Below, piece by piece: positions 1-13,649 of a stretch of 64,000 nucleotides of DNA. Location of the stretch: the NCBI GenBank assembly GCA_001692895.1, contig KV748181.1:3415640-3479639 (forward strand), read 5' to 3'. The first letter of the stretch is position 1. Each line of letters starts with the position of its first letter. Source of the stretch: Cenococcum geophilum 1.58. Taxonomy: Eukaryota; Ascomycota; Dothideomycetes; Gloniales; Gloniaceae. The notes beneath the pieces are model-generated. The model was not told the origin of the DNA, did no database searches, and saw only the letters and a list, made by a program, of their open reading frames with translations. The translations under genes and the position numbers were made by a program.

Positions 1-533
1 ACAATAATCCTAGCTTTAAATTCTACTATAGTTTCTTTTGGTTTTCTTCTTCTGAGTAGATCCTTAAAGTCTTCTTACTTCTTAATCTCGATATTAACTT
101 TTTAATTTTTAGGCTGAACACTTTATTCTCTTAGTAAGTCTTTTAGGTTTATATGTCTATCTCCTAATCTAGCTACTATTTATGCCGCTAATTCTTTAAT
201 CTTATTAATAGTCCTTATTTATATCTTAAAGTCTTAGTTCTATAGGATTTTTAATCCTAAGCTTGCTTCTATTTTAAGCTTTACTCCTACCTTAGTCTAA
301 CTAGGCTTAGGTGTTCTCATCTCGTCTTAAGAGTTTTAAATCTCACTTATCTCGTCTTAAGAATCTTATACCTATAGGAAACTCTATCCCGAGCTTATTT
401 ATATATCCTTAAACTAAGCTACTGCCCTACTCTATTGGTTTCTATCTATTATAGGTCCTTAGGTCTACCTTATTTTATTTTAAGAATCTTAGTTATCTTT
501 TATCTTATCTTAAGAATCTTAAGCCTTTAGCTT

Positions 534-720
534 TGTTACAGTGCTGCAATGAAGTAGACTAAATAACTACGTTGTGGTATGAAGAGGGGAAGAAGGTGGA
601 AAGGGGGTATTGTATATAAATAGTAGGGCCGGCCGCCAAGTCGCTAGTAGTGGGCCAGCTAACAGTAGGGAATAGTACGAGACAGTATGAAACAGTATAC
701 GTTAGGTCAGTGCCGTAACA
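534..720 (-). repeat. 3' LTR of Element 1
   Basis: 187 bp, starting TGTTACAG and ending GTAACA on the plus strand. It is nearly identical to 7262-7448. Read in element orientation it opens with TGTTACGGCACTGACCTAAC, resembling the head of the solo LTR at 29804. Confidence 0.88.
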
Positions 721-3700
721 GTACTCCTCTCCCCTAGACGGTTTGGTCCCTAAACTAAATAAATAACTTAAAAATAGGCAGTATACGGGGTTGCCTATTT
801 TCTACCGCAAAGATATTAGTTCCGCTTACCGCCCTTAACCGAGCTAATGGCGATTTTCTATGCCGGGTATGGAAAATCCTAATTGGTTAGTTTAGTGAGT
901 AAGGTCGGTAAAACTCTATACCGCTACCTAAATCAGTCCGTGTGGCGTTTTTTAGCGAGAATTTGGCTAATTAGACAACTTTAACCGCTGGTCAAAGTTC
1001 TATAATATCTTAACCACTATAAATTTTAATGCGGTGGTCGGCCGCGACCTTGGCGTGACTTTTCCTTATCTTATGCCTAGTCTGGGGGTCTTGGCTTCTT
1101 AGGGTGTTGCTTATAAAAGCGCTATACAGCTTATTTACAACCCTTTAGGTCTTTTTCTAGCTGCCAGGTTGTATCCTTATAATATTTCTATTTAATCTTA
1201 TAAGTTAGGCCCTAGGGGTCTTCGTTATATATATTAAGGATTTTCTTAAACTCCTATTTATCTTCTATGTTGCTATTATTATCTCTCTTTGCTACTCGTC
1301 CTTATATATTACGGCGCTCTATAGTATTAATATTTGCTTGGCCAGGGATCTCTTTAGCAGCCTAGAGGCGGACCTTAGATGTATAAAAGGATTTATTTAC
1401 TCGGATGTGGTCTAGGAGGTCTACTATAACTACCCTTTAGTATACTGTAAGTACGGGGTATAGGCCGTCCCATTTATCGTCCTATTTCTTCTTAGGTTTA
1501 TTTATCTTTATATTTTCTAAGCTAACTATAACTATATCACCTTCGTAGAATAACGCGCTTTTGTTCCTATAAGTATTAGTATTATCTTTATAGCGTTACT
1601 ATAAAATCCGGGCTAGGGCCTTAAGCTATATTAATATCCGCTTAAAGTGGTTAGCTATAGAGTCTGCGTAAAAAAACTTCTTCTTTGCTTATGCTAATAG
1701 TGTTAGTAGGCGGGGGCTAGCAGGCTTAATTTTAAGGCGAGGGTTAAAGCTATAGTTTATAAAAAACAGGGAGATACCTATGCTCTTATTAACTTGGTTA
1801 TTTATAGCAAACTTGGTAAGCGGTAGGTAGTTAACCTAGTTATCCTATATAAAGCTAACAAAAGCATAAAGGTATTTATTTATAGCGGCGTTAATAATTT
1901 TAGTTTAGCCGTCCGTTTTTAGGTGCTAGGCTAAGCTTAGTTATAAGGTTATCTTAAGGCGTTTACTTAGTTGTTACTAGAAGTCGCTAACAAATTATAT
2001 GCTGTAATTAAAGATAATTATGCTTAGTGTACTGTGGAGCTTATATATATTATTAATAAAGCTATTAACTAACTCCTCTATTAAGAGTCCTATTACTAGA
2101 ACAAGGTGTCATATTTTAGTTAGGCGGTTTATAATAATAAGGATATATTTATATGCCTTGCTATGGCGTTGGCATACTAGCAGCGTTGTGATATAGTTAA
2201 TTGAGATATCGGTTTATGGGCGGGTAGGTAATTTTAGTAGCTTTAGGAAACTGGGTAAGGCAGAATAGGGGGTCTTAATACAAAAGTATAGGGTATAGTC
2301 TTTAACAAAGGTAGCCGTAAACTAGGAGATTTCTAGCCACCAGTATGTTTAATTTAAGAAGTTAAGAGTCTTAACCCGGCTAGGGTAACTAGCGGGGCCG
2401 CTGCTATAAGAGCAATAGGTAACTTTTAGGTAAAGGTCTAGGGCGTTAGGGACAAAGAGACGTTGGTGGAAGTAGATCTATTTATTAATAATACTATATT
2501 CTAACTTATTACAACAGAGTAATTTCCTAATTTTCTTTAGCTAATGGCGAGCTTTCTAATTACGCAGGGCTGCTACTATATCTCTTGCGAGTTTGTTCTC
2601 CTAGTATCCTAGCTAGATTAACTTGTCTAGTGACTTTTTAGCTATTTTAGGGTCTAGAGCGGCTATAAACTCCGCGTTATTAGAGTTACGGGACTTATAT
2701 AATAATTCTTCTAAGATTATAGGGTTAACTTTTTGGGGTGGTATAACGACTTAGGCTTAGTGGCGGAGGCGTTTATTATTAGCGTCCTTAGGCCTTATTC
2801 CTAGTAGCCGGCTTAGGGCGTTAGGGAGCGTGGCTTTACTGCTAGGTCTGTATATAATTATAAAGTTAAACTATAAAAGGAACTCTGCCTACTGGACTTA
2901 GCGCTAGTTTAGCTACTTAGTAGTTATAAATATCTATAGGTTTTTATAGTCGGTAATAATTTTAAATAGCTCCTTAGTCCCTTATAGCTTAGGATACTAT
3001 TCCTCTAAAGCCTTAATAATAGCTAGGAGTTCTTTGTCGTAGATTTTATAGTTACATTCCGGCGCGGAGTGCTTTACGGAGAAAAATGCAACCAGTCTTA
3101 ATTTTCCGTTGTTATTATACTAGAAAAGGACTCCGCCGGAAGCCTAATTTAATATATTTATTTCTACTACTGTTTTCTTCGTATAGTTATAGTATGCTAG
3201 TACTAGTGCTAAAGTAAAGGCTCCCTTAAGGGCCTTAAATGATTTAGCTTGTTCTAGTCCCTATAGCCATCCGATATCCTTCTTTAGAAGTTTTATTATA
3301 GGTATAGTAATAGCAGAGTAGCCTTAGATAAATTATTGGTAGAAGTTCGCGAAGCTGAGAAATTGTTATAATTCTTTAATTAATATTAGGTTCTTCTATT
3401 CCTATAAGGCCTGTATCTTCTTAGGGTCTATAGTTATACTATTAGTTAAAATAATTAAGCCGAGGTATTTTATTTTAGTAGAGTAGAACTTAGACTTATT
3501 AATATTAATCTAAAGTCTAGCATTACTAAGTCTTTGGATGACTTCATTTATATACTTAGTATACTCGGCGCGTGTTTTAGAAAAGATAAGGACGTCGTTA
3601 AGGTAGGCGGTGCAGTAGTTATTAAGGGCATTATATAGAATATGGTTAATATAGTTCTGGAATATAGCGGGTGCGTTATAGAGGCTAAATAGTATAACTA

Positions 3701-6700
3701 GTATCTTATAGAGTCCAAACCAGGTAATAAATACTATAAGCTATTTATAGCCCTCTGCAATCCGGATCTGGTTAAACGCAGCAATTATATTAAGTTTAGT
3801 AAAGTACTTAGCGCTATAAAGTACGTCAAGTATCTTGCGGATTAGTGGCAGTGGGTATCAATTCTTAATAGTAACTGTGTTTAGGCCTTAGTAGTTATAG
3901 TAGATTTATATACTACTGCTAGGCTTAGTAGCGAGGAGGAGTGGTACAGCAGCTAGTAAGGTCAATTCACGGATAAAACCCTTATCTAGTATCTTATTAA
4001 TCTACTTCTTTATACACCTAAGTTTAGTAGGTAAAAGTAGTCTATTTTTATAGTACGGGGCCTAGTTTCTAGGGGTAATCTCAATTTTATGGTCCTATGG
4101 TTAGTAAGGGGGCAGCTTATCTACATTTTTAGGGAGGAAGTGCTTAATATATTTACTAAACTCCTTTAATAGGCGTTATAGAATGTCTTCGCGGGTTAAT
4201 CCTAGTTTGCCTTTTAGGAATTTTTTAATATCAGTGTTAACTATCTTCCGATATAAAAGCTTGGGTTTAGTTTTTAGATTTGTTTTAAAGAAGTTATAGA
4301 AATAGGGGGGGAGCGCTTTACGGGCTTCCTTTATTATATAGTTACCTTCCACTAGCTAGTAGAAAGACCTTTTTAATAGGTTCGGTACTTCTATTAGGCC
4401 TATAGGCAGCTCTTTAAGCAGCTATTAGTACTTATCTTATTTAACTAGTTCTACTAACTCCACTATATAAATCCTTATTACCTTTATATCTTTTTGTTTA
4501 TAGAACTAGGTAAAATTAATAGCATAGGTATATTTAATATTGTCTAGGTTAAGGCGTATCTAGCTCTCCGGTGCTACGGCTAGGCTAACACGGCTCGGTT
4601 AGCCCGGGGGGGCGGAAACAAGGCGGCGGCCCTATACAGTACGCGCGGGAGACAGGTATAAGGTTAGGCGTTACAGTGGCGCGGTTTCTATTATCTGGGT
4701 TTTAGTAGTTCCATAGCCAGTCCTTGCTATAACGCGAGCTATAGTGTACGTATATAGTATATGGCTTAGTTCTAGGTATTAGGCTAAGCGGTTAGGGTTT
4801 AAATAGTACCTAGGTTAGGGTTAGTTTCTTAATAGTAGCGGCGTAAAGCGGACCTTCTTCCTTAGTCTCGGCAGGGCTAGCTAGCCTATTGTTTTAGTCT
4901 TAAGTGCTAGGTTAGTCCAGTCTTTTACTGTCTTATTTCTTTACAGCTATATGGGCTCTCCTTTATTAGGAACGTCTTCTACTATTAGGGCTTTATATAT
5001 AGTCTTAGGCACTAGGCTTAGTAGTACTAAGTATCTATATAGGGCGTCCCTACTAACATCAGCTATTCCCCACGGGAGGTAGTACCTAGAGTAGTAGTCT
5101 AAGTTAAAGCGGATCTTAAGTTTTCTAAAGCTGGGATAGGGCTTATACTTCTAAAGCTAGGGCATGCCTAGGATAATTAGGGTAGCGGGCGAGAGTTTGG
5201 TAATAAAAAAGAGCATAGCTTTAGTATAGAGGCCGATTAACATTTGGGTAGTAAAATAGTCTGTAATAAGCAAAGTTAGAATACTGTCTACAAGGCGCAG
5301 TGGCCTAGGTGCTAGCAGCTTCTTAGTTATAATATTATACTTTCTTATAATAGACTCTACGTCGGTAAATACCATTATAGTACTACTAGAGTCTACTAGG
5401 CTTACTATATTAATATAAACTTAGAGGTATAGGTTACGTAATAAGGAGAGTTGGGTTTAAACAAGGATTAATTTCTTATTACTATTTGCTAATTTAAGAT
5501 TAAGTGGCAGTTTACTAATAGAAAGGACTAATTAATCTAGTAACAGGGACCTAATCTTCTTATCTTCCTCCTTATATAGTTTAAACCCTTAGGCGCGACT
5601 TAGTTTAAGGGTTTGCCTTTTAACGACTAGGGTACGGGGCTGTCTTAGCAGGGCGGTCCAGTATCTATCTGGCTAGCGGTATCTATCTCTATTTCGGTTA
5701 GGGTATAGGAAGACGATACCTCGCTAACAGCGTAGCCGTGTTCGTATTCGCTAGCGCAAAGTCGCTAATACTAGGCGTTATTAACGGGTTGGGCTCCTAT
5801 ATAGGGCATGGTTTGGAGTAACTAAGCCGTAGGGTTAAAGGGGGGAGATCGTCCACCACGGCCATAATAGGCTCCGCGGTCGCCGCGTCTATAATAGACT
5901 CCACAGTCGCCGCGTCCGCGGTTATTTGTTCGCGTTATTTAACAGGGTAGTATTAGGACTAGATTTACTATCTTAGCGGGGTCATAGGCATCTTTTTAGT
6001 GGCTGGGTAGGCCATAGGCAAGGCACAGTCTATTATTAACGCGGCGCTTACGCTCCGTGTCTAAGATTCTATTAAGGTCTATAGGTTCTCCAGTCACTAC
6101 TAGGGTTAAGGTTAACATAGGGGCAGGGGCTTAGGTAGGTAGGCAGTAGTTAGCGTTCTTCTTAAGGTTAGCTCAGTATATATAGTTTGCGAGGTTCTTA
6201 GCAAATATATCTATCTACTTACTCCAACCTATATAGTCGCTATCGTTAATTTCGTAGGCTAGTCTAAATACTAGCTCTTCCATCTTCGGAGAGATAAACT
6301 TTTAGAGTAGGTCCACCTTCTATTTATCTATCTTCTTAGCGCGGACTATTAGCTTATTAAGCTCTCCCTTCCAGGACCAGTAATTACGCTCGCCTTAGGG
6401 GAAATGGTTAAGCTTATTCTTTACGACCTAGGTTATATTAAGGACCTTATAGTAAGTAGTAAGGTCTTTAAGTATATCTTCCTTAGTAGGCCATTTCCAC
6501 GCAGATGTATTGTTTAGGTTCTTATGTATAAGCTCTAGGCCCTACTTAATAAACTCATAGGCCTTATCCTTTAGCATATCCAAGATGTAAAGGATCTAGG
6601 ACTAAACTATATTAAAATAGTCCTAGTCCCGGTCGAAGACTCCCTTAATCTTAATATGCCAGGTTTTAAAATTAGCTTATTATTCTAGCGGGGTGCCTTT

Positions 6701-7261
6701 TCCGCTAAATATTAGCGGGTCTTTAGATCTCCGTTTTTTCTGCTAGGTTACTACCGTTGTTATAGGGGTTAATTATTTTAGAACGGTAATAGTCTCTACC
6801 TAGGAGTTAATAGTTCCTATTTAAGAAGCGATAAGGGCACTAAGGTTTTTACTAACTTTTTTATTAGCGGTGTTTGTGTTATACATACACTATAGTCCTA
6901 CTTTAATATTGTTAAGGAACTTATTAGTATAGTCGATAAGGGTAAGGTAAGCTTTGCTAGGCTTAAAGGTCTTAGGGTATAGTAGGGAGCGGCGGATTAT
7001 CCACACGATATTGGGGTATGTCTCTATAAATAGGTCTACAAAAACGTCGCGGGGGTTCTAGGTTTCGGCCATTTTGGCGTCGTTAGTGTCGCCTATTTAG
7101 GCGCTAGGTAAAAACTAAGGATTATTCTAAGACTATGCTAGGGACGTATTGGTTTTAGCAGAGGCGCGCATAGGTCGCGATTGCTCTGGGGTAAAGGTTA
7201 ATTGGCTAGGGTACGGGGAATTAGTGATCGCGATGGGGCGCAAATTAAAGATACCACAAAC

Positions 7262-7448
7262 TGTCACAGTGCTGCAATAAAGTAGACTAAATAACTACAT
7301 TATGGTATAAAGAGGGGAAGAAGGTGGAAAGGGGGTATTGTATATAAATAGTAGGGCCGGCCGCTAAGTCGCTAGTGGTGGGCCAGCTAACAGTAGGGAA
7401 CAGTACGAGATAGTATGAAACAGTATGCGTCAGGTCAGTGCCGTGATA
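7262..7448 (-). repeat. 5' LTR of Element 1
   Basis: 187 bp, the partner of 534-720, followed at once by the second AGCTT duplication. The bases just left of it in element orientation include TGGTATC, a plausible primer-binding-site core. Confidence 0.87.
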
Positions 7449-8671
7449 AGCTTTTTGCCTTTATTAAGTGCTGAAGTGGTTCACTATCCTACTTCTCTTG
7501 CGTCTTGTAAAGCAATAAACATTATATCTAGTGGGGTCTTAATCCCTATTAATGTTCCCTATTCTATAGTAGAATTATTCTCTACCTCTTATATAACATC
7601 TCTAAGGTCTATATACTCCTAGTAAGCTACTTTTATTACCTTATTATTATAAAATATTTCGCCTATATTAAATTTATCGTCCTTAATATCCAATCTACAA
7701 ACTAGTTTATTAGTTCCTTTATATTTTAAGAATTTCGGCTCCTATAGCTAATAGCTTACGCTATACTTAGCGTCTTTATAAATTTAGTATGCGTTATTAT
7801 AATAGAACGCAAAACTTCTAATTAAATATTCTTTTATTCCTTGTAGTATACTATTATCCCTCTATACGTATATATCTTCTACTACTAGTCTAGTTTCCTT
7901 TATTATATAGTAACTCTAACCATCTTTATAATCCCTTATAAAGTAATCTTATTTTCCGCAATTTATATAAGCTTTATCTTTAAACTATTAATTTTACTAT
8001 AGAGTCCGCCTAAACGTCTTCTACTACTAAAATCCCTAGTTTAGCCTCTGCTCCTTAGTCCTATAATTACTAGATCCTTAACCTTTAGGTTTTTATAATT
8101 TCTTACTTTATCTCTTATAGGCTTCTTTAGTACCACTTAGGTCTATTAGCTCTGCGCTATACTATAGTTTCTAACTTAGCTTTAGTTAATGCGTACTTTA
8201 CGCCTTATATAACTATAGAACTCTATCCTAACCTCTTTTAGCCTATTCCCTTTAGTAAATCTAATTATTAATCTTAATCGCTTAATTTATTAGCTCCTTT
8301 AGGGTGTCTATATCTTCTATTAGGATAATTACGTTCTAGACTTTAGCCTTAAGTCCTTACTTATACTGTGCTATAAGCGCCCTATTATTCTACTTAACTT
8401 ATATCGCTAATATCTGGAACTATATTATATACTTAATTGCTAAGGTTCGTTATATAATATCTTAGAGTTTTCTTTCCGCTATAGTTACCGCCTCTAGGTC
8501 TCTAAATATTTATATAAGTTGCTCCATAAACCCTTCCTAGCTTAAGAATATAAACCGCACCTCTTAATTAGTAGTCGTTATTTTATTTACCTATATTTCC
8601 ATAAGGTAAGGTTTAAACTATTTAAGTGCCCTTCTTAATAGCAATAATCCCGTATACGCTATTCGATCTAT

Positions 8672-9096
8672 TATTACGGACGCTTTAAGTATAATATTAC
8701 GACTACTTAGGGAAGAGTCGGAAGAAGCTAGTTGGTTAATTCAGGCATAGTTTAAGATGGAACCGGTAGAACCATATGACGAGGAATGGTAGCCGAGGTT
8801 ACATAACATGCTACGTATTAAACGAGAGGAACGAGAGGAATTTACGTACCTTACGTATAAGACGTATATTACGTATAAGAAGGATTTTATAGGAGTACGG
8901 TTGTGTATTTAAGGACCCTTAGTCCCTACCTAGATAGTTCCTTCCTTATAGTAATTCTTAGAATATAATTAGAGTTAATTTATTGGGCAACCACTCCACC
9001 AGTTATTATTACATTATTAACTTTTATACTTGCATTTCCTATACACCTAGCCTAATAATAAGCCCACCGTAGTTCCTACTACAAGGTTCTGTTATA
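8672..9096 (+). repeat. 5' LTR of Element 3
   Basis: 425 bp, paired with 19356-19780. It keeps clearly more C and G than its partner. Contains the stretch ending CCGTAGTTCC that is shared by all LTRs of this family in the window. Confidence 0.88.
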
Positions 9097-11657
9097 TAAT
9101 TACTACCTAGTTACGGTGTTAATATAAGAAGTTAAATAATATGCCACCAAAAGCAGCCACCATAACGCTATTAACGGCGGCAACTACTTTAAGGTTAGGT
9201 AACGACACTAGTATAGCAGACACTAACTTACAGCAACCTATAACGGTCGGATAACTATAAGAGATAGTTAACTAGTTAACAGAAAACAATATAATATTAG
9301 AAAATAGGATTAACGGAATAGGCGTAGTAAAGGTTAAGTTACTATTAATTAAAAGGTACTTAGGAGAGAGATTAAAGCTTAAAGGATTCCTAATATAAAT
9401 GCACTTTAAGGTAGCATAAGAAGGAGCAAAGCTGGCAATACCTATAGATTAAATAGCCTATGCAGGACTATTCCCAACAGGAAGAGCACTTAAATGGTTT
9501 GAGCCTTACTTTATAGAGATATAAGCGAACGGCATAATAACTACTAACTAAGAGGTACGGTTTATATTCTTAAGCTAGAATGGATTTATAGAACGACTTA
9601 TATAAATATTTAGAGACCTAGAGGCAGCGACCACGGCGAAAAGAAAACTCTAAGACATTACGTAATAAACCTTAGCAATTAAGTATATAACGCAGTTCTA
9701 GACGTTAGTAACGTAAGTAGAGTAGAATAATAGGGCGCTTATAGCACAGTATAAACAGAGACTTAGGGCTAAAGTCTAGGACGCGATTACCCTAATGAAA
9801 GATATAGATACCCTAAGGGAACTAATAGATTAGGTAATTAAGATTAACAATTAGATCTACTAAAGGAAATAGGCTAAGAAGGGCTAGGATAGAGTTCTAC
9901 AGTTATATAAGGCGTAGAGTACGTAACGACAAAAGCCAAGTTAAAAACTATAGTATGGCGCAGAGCCTATAGACCTAAGTGGTACTAAAGAAGCCTATAA
10001 AAGATGGAGCAAAAAACCGTAGAAACTTAGAGGATAAGAATTAAGTAATTAAAGGTCTAAGGAGCAGAGGCTAAATTAGGGATCTTAGTAGTAGAAGATA
10101 TTTAGGCGGACTCTATAGTAAGAAAAATGGTTTAAAGAAGAAGCTTGCATAAATTATAGAAAATAGGGTTATTACGTTAGAGACTATAGAAGTGGGCAGA
10201 GTTACTATATAGTAAAAGGCATAAGACTAGTAGACGATATATATATATAGAGGGATAATAATATGCTACAAAGAACAAAAGAATATTTAATTAAAAGTTT
10301 TGCGTTTTATTATAATAACGTATACTAAATTTATAAGGACGCTAAGTACGGCGCAAGCTATTAGCTATAAGAGTTATAACCTATAGGATATAGAGGAACT
10401 AATAAACTAGTTCGTAGATCGGATATTAAGGATAATAAATTTAATAAAGGCGAAACATTTCGTGACGATAAGGTAATAAGAGCGGTTTACTAGGAACACG
10501 TAGCTATTAAAGATATTATATTAGAGGTAGAGGATAATTCCACTACAGAATAGGGAGCATTAGTAGGGATTAAGGCCCTACTAGACACAATATCTATCGC
10601 TTCGCGAGATATAAGAGAAGTAGGATAGCGAACCACTTTAGCACTTAATAAAGGCAAAAGGCTATAAGCTTAAGATTTTTATGACGAGATATAAGACGAC
10701 TAAGATTCTTAAGACGAGATGAGGTAAGCTTAAGGACCCACGATAGACGATAACCGATAGAGTAGAGTAATGGCTTAGTTTAGTAATATACGAATAAGCT
10801 TAGGATGAAGTTTCCTAAAGGTATAAGACTCTTAAGATAAGATAAGTGAGATTTAAGACTCTTAAGACGAGATAAGAATACTAAATAAGCCTAGTTGGAC
10901 TAAGGCTAGAGTAAAGCTTAAGATAGAAGTAAGCTTAGGATCAAAAATCTAAAGGGGTTAAGAATTTAGAGAACGAATAAGGATACCTATAAGAAAGAAG
11001 TAAGGAGCTTCCTTATAGATTAGAGAATCTGTAGTATAAACAGCAATTAGACTAGGAGACAAATATATAAACCTAGAAGATTTACTAGTAGAACACAGTA
11101 TTTAGACTAAAAATTAAAATGTTAATACTAAGATTAAGAAGTAAGAGAACTTTAAGGATTAAAGCGCGAGATATAAACTAAAAGAAACCATAGAAGAGTT
11201 TAGGTAAAGAATTATCGTATAGCAAGAATAGAAACTAGATAAGAGATCTAGTATATTAGGACGTATAAGGGACAGAGCGCTAGTACAAAGAATTACTAAT
11301 AGGCTAAGAATAGGCACACTAAGAGCTAAGTGGCTTACCAAACTAGAAGATAAAGAGGATNTAGGGATCCCNACTAGNTTTAAAGAACGACATATAAAAG
11401 GCTGTTACGACGTAGTAATAAGAAAATACTTCCTTATGGATAAGCTATATATACTCTAGTAGCTATATTAAAGGTAGTATAGGCAAAGGCATAATAATAA
11501 GTGGGAAGATTTCTATATATAGTTAGATAAAAAAGTTATCTAGGACCACCTAATTATAGAAAAGGCTATAACATATATTAAAGGAGCCTTAATTATAACG
11601 TTAAAGGATCTAAAGGAATAATTAGAGGACTAAAAAAGCGAGAGATGCATCTTAGTA

Positions 11658-11838
11658 AGACTATGGAGCATAAAGACTGCATATAGGGAACTTTGATTTT
11701 CGCGATTTTCGCTAAGTCCTACTATGGCGGTACCTTGTGTACGCAGATGTGACCAGGACGCCTCGCAAAACGACTTAAAATTTTAAAGTTCTCGCCTAGC
11801 AAAATTTCCCTATATGCAGTCTTTATGCTCTATGCTCT
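11658..11838. mobile_element. 181-bp MITE with TA duplication, inside Element 3
   Basis: Long terminal inverted repeats surround about 115 bp of non-coding, GC-richer DNA. Both ends carry GAGCATAAAGACTGCATATA in inverted orientation. TA flanks both sides (11656-11657, 11839-11840). The homologous position in Element 5 (minus strand near 43.7 kb) lacks the insert and reads straight across one TA, so the empty site is visible. TA duplication suggests mobilisation by a Tc1/mariner-type transposase. Confidence 0.85.
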
Positions 11839-13649
11839 TACCTGCAAATAAAGTTATAACGTTTAGATTAGTATAATAGAGGTTTAAACTTAAGAATAAG
11901 GACGAGTTAAGAGTTAACCTAAAGCACCTAGTACACTATACGTTATTATAGATTGCGTATATGGATAATATATGCGAGATATATAAGAATCTAAAAGAAA
12001 AGAATCGGAAATACCTTATAAGGATATACTGGATAATAGACAAGTAATAGTATAGGAATGCTAAATATATGTATAGATGGCATCTAGTAGAGGTTTAAGA
12101 GGAAGGGAGTTTAGTACTTTAATTAGGAAGATTCCTTATAGAAGAATGCTTAGACGGATAATAGTAGTGGGAATGCCTAGAGAATATATATCTATAGTAT
12201 ATTAAAGATAAGAAGTAAACTAGGTATTAGCTAAAGAGCGAGCTAAGTATATAAGGATTAAGCAGCTAATAGTTGGGAAAAGTAGAGGCCTATAAAACTA
12301 GGGGGAGCCAGTAGTAGAGCCTTAGACCCTTAAAGGAATTTAAGGATAATACCTAAATTTACGAGTTAAATAGTAAGATTAGTAGTTTAAAGCGCTAATA
12401 GATAGTAGAGCAACGAGGAACTATATCTTACTAATAGTAGTTAAAAGAATGGGACTACCTTATAAACAGAAGGAGGAGCTTTATCTATTAGTTATAATTT
12501 TAGAAGATCTAATAGCCTATAGAGGAGGGATTATTAATCTTAAAATAGGACCTATTTAGATAACTATTAAAGGGAGATAAATTAAGATGTCTTTTAATAT
12601 CCTACTATTGGGACGGGATAAGGCAGTATTAGGTATACCTTAGTTACAGAAATATAATCTAAAGATTAATTAGATTATAGGTTAGGTCAATATTAAGAAT
12701 ACTTAATATTATAGAAAGTAATAATAAGCTAAGTTAGTATAGTACTAAGTCGGAGTAATATATAAAGAGATTAAGCGAGGCTTAAGTTATATACTAAAGA
12801 GATACTATAAGTATGGCAAGAAACTATAGTCACTAGAAAGTAAAAAGCTATTAGAGTATATAGTATAGAACTATAAGATAGAATTAGAACCAGAAATAAG
12901 TCTAAGGTTCTTTCTAATCTATAAGCTTACTAAAGAGGAAGGTAAAGTATTAAAAGAGTTTATCTAAGAAAACCTATAAAAAGGATATATTAAACCATTG
13001 TAGTTATTAGCAGGTTATCTAGTACTATTTATACTAAAGAAGAATAGTAAACTAANGCTGTGTATTAACTATAGNNAGTTAAANANNATTACTAGNAAGG
13101 ATAGGTATCCTTTACCCTTAATTAGCGAAATTTAAGATAGGATAGGTAATGCGCAAATCTTTATAAAGATAGATCTAAGATAGGCGTACTATTAAATTAG
13201 AATTAAGGAAGGCAATAAATAGAAGGCAGCCTTTAGGTTAAAGGAAGGACTATATAAACTATTAGTTATGCAATTTAGGCTTATAAACGCACTAGCAACG
13301 TTTTAGAAGCGTATTAATAATATATTAGGAGAATACTTAGATAAGTTTATTATAGTATACCTTAATAATATCATTATTTACTTAATAACTAAGGAAGAAT
13401 ATAGGGAATATATTAAATAGGTCTTAAGGAGACTATAGGAAGAATAGATACATCAGGAAATTTTTTTTTGGGCACGTTGTCGCAAGCGAAAATCGGGGTC
13501 TGCAAAACCTGCGTAAGTCGCGATTTTAGCGATTTGCGGCAACTTGCGGCGATTTGCTACAAATACATAGGCTACCCATGTAAATCGCCGCAAATTGCGA
13601 CTTAAGTAGACCCTAATTTTTGGCTGCAACAAAAACGTAATAAAAATAC

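Larger units (their letters stand above)
534..7448 (-). mobile_element. Ty3/gypsy LTR retrotransposon (Element 1), 187-bp LTRs
   Basis: Two LTRs of exactly 187 bp (534-720 and 7262-7448) bound a 6.9-kb element on the minus strand. It is flanked by the 5-bp duplication AGCTT (529-533 and 7449-7453). A purine-rich tract lies just inside the left LTR, as expected for the 3' side of a minus-strand element. A gypsy reverse-transcriptase box is readable near 3573-3610, RNase H lies around 2900-3160 and integrase in about 1.3-2.6 kb. The gag side is at the right. It is RIP-degraded and broken many times. Inserted in Element 2. Confidence 0.88.
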
